NCBI GenBank assembly: GCA_030623035.1
Contig: JAUXFK010000140.1
Coordinates: 1 to 7,785, forward strand
Source: Deltaproteobacteria bacterium
GTDB taxonomy: Bacteria; Desulfobacterota; UBA8473
Direction of reading: 5' to 3'
Length of the DNA: 7,785 bases
Position 1 is the stretch's first letter. Each line of letters begins with the position of its first letter. A model generated the notes under the pieces. That model had not been told where the DNA came from, made no database searches, and was given only the letters and a program-made list of their open reading frames with translations. A program made the translations under genes and the position numbers. This document shows, piece after piece, positions 6,431 to 7,785 of this stretch.

Positions 6431-6453
6431 ATAGCTGTTTATTATTATTTAGA

Positions 6454-6471
6454 TTAGTGTACGAACACTAA
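6454..6471. promoter_or_regulatory. Operator-like 18-bp dyad between archease and rtcB
   Basis: TTAGTGTACGAACACTAA has perfect 7-bp arms (6454-6460 and 6465-6471) around ACGA. The size and symmetry resemble binding sites of dimeric repressors such as TetR-type proteins. It could instead form a 7-bp RNA hairpin, but no T-run follows in the archease direction, so a terminator is less likely. No candidate regulator gene lies in the window. Confidence 0.45.
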
Positions 6472-6485
6472 CTATACGCCCCTAT

Positions 6486-6902
6486 TCAGAGATCAAATAT
6501 TACCCTGGATACCCATCCACCGTCTTTCTGCTCCACTTGAATCTGGTGGTAAGTAACTGCCTTAACCACTGTCCTTATGGTATGGTGTCCCTCTCTAAAC
6601 TCCTCTCCATAAACAGTCGCACTAAGGCTATTGTTCTCTAACTCTTTAATCTCAAAGCGTTTAAAGAGTATCCTTTCTGTCTCATGCAAATATAAGAGTT
6701 CCCCTAGCCATACTACCATTAACTGTTCCAGGTCATCCCCCTCCAGTGTTACTCCTTTTTCTATAGAATCTGCTACCTCGGATAGATCACATATTATTTC
6801 AAATAAAGCCTCTGCAGCGCACTGAAAGAGTTCTTTTAAATCTTTACCATAGACTTTGATACCTATGTCTGCCGTATGATCTATGATTTCATACCCCTTC
6901 AC
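6486..6902 (-). CDS. Archease, RtcB cofactor
   Basis: This 138-residue archease is a small cytoplasmic protein that promotes guanylylation and multiple turnover of RtcB and can widen its nucleotide use. The family marks are clear: the N-terminal IIDHTADIGI with Asp12, the central helix DLEQLMVVWLGELLYLHE, the motif VVKAVTYHQIQV, and the C-terminal VIFDL whose Asp137 is the second conserved acidic residue of the metal site. Length is normal. The start is GTG at 6902, four bases after a strong GGAGG; no nearer ATG would keep the HTAD motif. It is the first gene of the minus-strand RNA-repair cluster, with rtcB 136 bases downstream. That gap is wide enough to hold separate control of rtcB. The gene has its own likely promoter at 6934-6962. 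Confidence 0.94.
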   Translation of the reverse strand: MKGYEIIDHTADIGIKVYGKDLKELFQCAAEALFEIICDLSEVADSIEKGVTLEGDDLEQLMVVWLGELLYLHETERILFKRFEIKELENNSLSATVYGEEFREGHHTIRTVVKAVTYHQIQVEQKDGGWVSRVIFDL

Positions 6903-6933
6903 AGGGCCTCCGAAGAATTACTTTTTTTATGAA

Positions 6934-6962
6934 TGTATAACATCAATGACATATCTAGTCAA
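6934..6962 (-). promoter_or_regulatory. sigma70-type promoter of archease
   Basis: On the minus strand TTGACT (6962-6957, five of six) and TATACA (6939-6934, four of six) are separated by exactly 17 bases. A start near 6927 would leave a leader of about 25 bases containing GGAGG before the GTG start. It would drive archease and probably rtcB and the PHP gene. Confidence 0.6.
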
Positions 6963-7100
6963 ACGATTTCAGTCTCTTTAACCCCAGGATTTTCCAATAA
7001 AAGTTAAATACTTTTGCATATAATTATCTGAAATCAGCATATACTATACCTAGGTGTCCTGTCGTTTTTCCTTGTCTTTCTGTATTATTTTGTTATAGTG

Positions 7101-7177
7101 TAACAGCTTAGTTTTTGAAATTTGATTGCCGTTGAAGCTTGGCGAGTGCTTTCTGTTTCATAAGGCTAAAATAATAC
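7101..7177 (+). repeat. Interspersed repeat, copy V, containing direct-repeat copy 3
   Basis: Bases 7118-7177 match the last 60 bases of the direct repeat (59-118 and 857-916), with one private change (GGCGAG for GGCCAG). The preceding 7101-7123 match the left end of copy II (645-668), so this copy joins two parts of the family that are separate elsewhere. It ends in CTAAAATAATAC, 48 bases before the CGGC gene start. Confidence 0.8.
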
Positions 7178-7225
7178 GTTATAGTTAATAAAATGGAATA
7201 ATTGAATTTATTTTTGGAGGTTCAA

Positions 7226-7570
7226 ATGAAAAAAGTTGCTGTTGTTGGCTGTGGTGCATATATGGATAGTGGTTACGGCTGCCCGGGTGAATGGCGTTGT
7301 CTAAAGGCAGCGGCTCTTGGGGAAGGTGATTTCGACGAGACATCTCAGGTTGTAGCCTTTGTCAAGTGTGAATGCCCCGGTCGCACAGTTGTTCCTACGC
7401 TGGGCATGTTTATGAAATTATCCGAAACCAAACCGGATGTTATTCATCTGAGTTCATGTCTGGTCGAGGCCAAACCAGGGTGTCCATATGTCAATGCTGA
7501 AGAGTTGGCCAAAATCATTGAGAATAAAACAAATATCAAAGTCGTACTGGGAACACACGATTATCATTAA
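7226..7570 (+). CDS. CGGC-domain-like cysteine-rich protein
   Basis: This 114-residue protein resembles the CGGC domain family, small cytoplasmic proteins thought to bind a metal; no reaction has been firmly assigned. Similar features are the start VAVVGCGAYMD, the central CPGR preceded by a nearby cysteine, PDVIHLSSC, and the end VVLGTHDYH. Seven cysteines are present: 9, 19, 25, 48, 50, 78 and 86. The defining CGGCPGR is replaced by CECPGR, so the first cysteine of the pair is one residue closer than usual. The ATG at 7226 is five bases after GGAGG; an in-frame TTG at 7202 lies upstream of that site and is not used. The gene is alone on its strand and diverges from archease. A soluble, metal-linked role is inferred from the cysteines. 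Confidence 0.8.
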   Translation: MKKVAVVGCGAYMDSGYGCPGEWRCLKAAALGEGDFDETSQVVAFVKCECPGRTVVPTLGMFMKLSETKPDVIHLSSCLVEAKPGCPYVNAEELAKIIENKTNIKVVLGTHDYH

Positions 7571-7707
7571 CCATAAACCGACTTCTCCGGATTTCGTCTA
7601 TATATAGCAGGCATGCTTTTATCCAAGCCCTTAATAATATAGTAAAACATTAAACATCCTCTCCCATCATTGATGATCTCGTAAAAAGTCAAAAAATACC
7701 ATTTCCC

Positions 7708-7785
7708 GTCATTCCGGCAAAAGCCGGAATCCAGTGTTTTCAAGCAGTTGCGGACCATCTGGACTCCGGTTTTCACCGGAGTGAC
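7708..7785. repeat. Facing pair of REP-like hairpins
   Basis: Two 27-base units, 7708-7734 and 7759-7785, lie in inverted orientation and agree at 22 of 27 positions. Each folds into a perfect 8-bp stem with a 4-base loop: ATTCCGGC-AAAA-GCCGGAAT (7711-7730) and ACTCCGGT-TTTC-ACCGGAGT (7763-7782). The spacer is 24 bases. This is the arrangement of bacterial REP/BIME elements, which are often mobilised by RAYT (IS200-like) transposases; no such gene is in the window. The second unit ends at the window edge and may continue. Confidence 0.85.

Larger units (their letters stand above)
6903..7225. other. Divergent intergenic region between archease and the CGGC gene
   Basis: The two flanking genes diverge. 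The left part carries the archease promoter. The right part carries repeat copy V (7101-7177) followed by an AT-rich leader and the CGGC gene's Shine-Dalgarno. Bases 6970-7100 are AT-rich and contain no ORF or hairpin I can support. Confidence 0.6.

Noticed and set aside
10..7177. CRISPR-like array from the repeated blocks
   Set aside because: The copies are far apart, of mixed orientation and unequal spacing, with no cas genes.
7202..7225. Upstream TTG start for the CGGC protein
   Set aside because: It would place the GGAGG ribosome site inside the coding region; the ATG at 7226 is five bases after that site and matches the family start.
7567..7776. A 69-codon minus-strand open frame at the right end
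   Set aside because: Most of it is translated REP hairpin DNA (LDSGFCRNDGKW-like peptide), a common false gene; it has no supporting Shine-Dalgarno or family.

Overview
The window looks like chromosomal DNA from a moderately AT-rich, probably Gram-negative bacterium. Evidence for this is a short lipobox lipoprotein with TPR repeats, an RpoH-type heat-shock sigma factor, an anaplerotic or beta-oxidation type acyl-CoA dehydrogenase, and REP-like hairpins starting GTCATTCCGG at the right edge. The REP style (GTCATTCC...GGAATCCAG next to a CTCGTAAAAAGTC stretch) resembles what I associate with Desulfobacterota and neighbouring phyla. That placement is inference, and no gene here fixes the taxon.

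Layout. Bases 1-145 are repeat-rich leader DNA for a + strand TPR lipoprotein gene (146-583). Bases 584-1151 hold no gene and consist mostly of copies of an interspersed repeat plus an inverted repeat (980-1032). From 1152 to 6902 all six genes lie on the minus strand. Read in transcription order they are archease (6902-6486), the RNA ligase rtcB (6349-4895), a PHP-family nuclease/phosphatase of the YciV/RNase AM type (4852-3989), a 246-bp foldback element (3731-3976), an acyl-CoA dehydrogenase (3707-2565), rpoH (2476-1535) and rpsT for ribosomal protein S20 (1418-1152, TTG start). Bases 6903-7225 carry the archease promoter and another repeat copy. A + strand CGGC-type cysteine-rich protein follows (7226-7570), and the window ends in a pair of facing REP-like hairpins.

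The coherent functional unit is archease, RtcB and the PHP protein. RtcB joins RNA 2',3'-cyclic phosphate or 3'-phosphate ends to 5'-OH ends, archease speeds its guanylylation, and YciV-type PHP proteins act on RNA 5' ends and nucleoside bisphosphates. A shared role in RNA end repair or processing is a reasonable inference from this order. The acyl-CoA dehydrogenase, rpoH and rpsT look like ordinary genes that happen to be adjacent. rpsT has its own strong sigma70-type promoter.

The least expected content is non-coding. A family of related repeats occurs at five places (about 10-118, 645-749, 811-916, 6352-6416, 7101-7177). One copy ends two bases before the rtcB start codon, and two copies sit just upstream of the lipoprotein and CGGC genes. 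A 29-bp inverted repeat brackets the lipoprotein gene. No CRISPR array, tRNA, rRNA, transposase or defence gene was seen.
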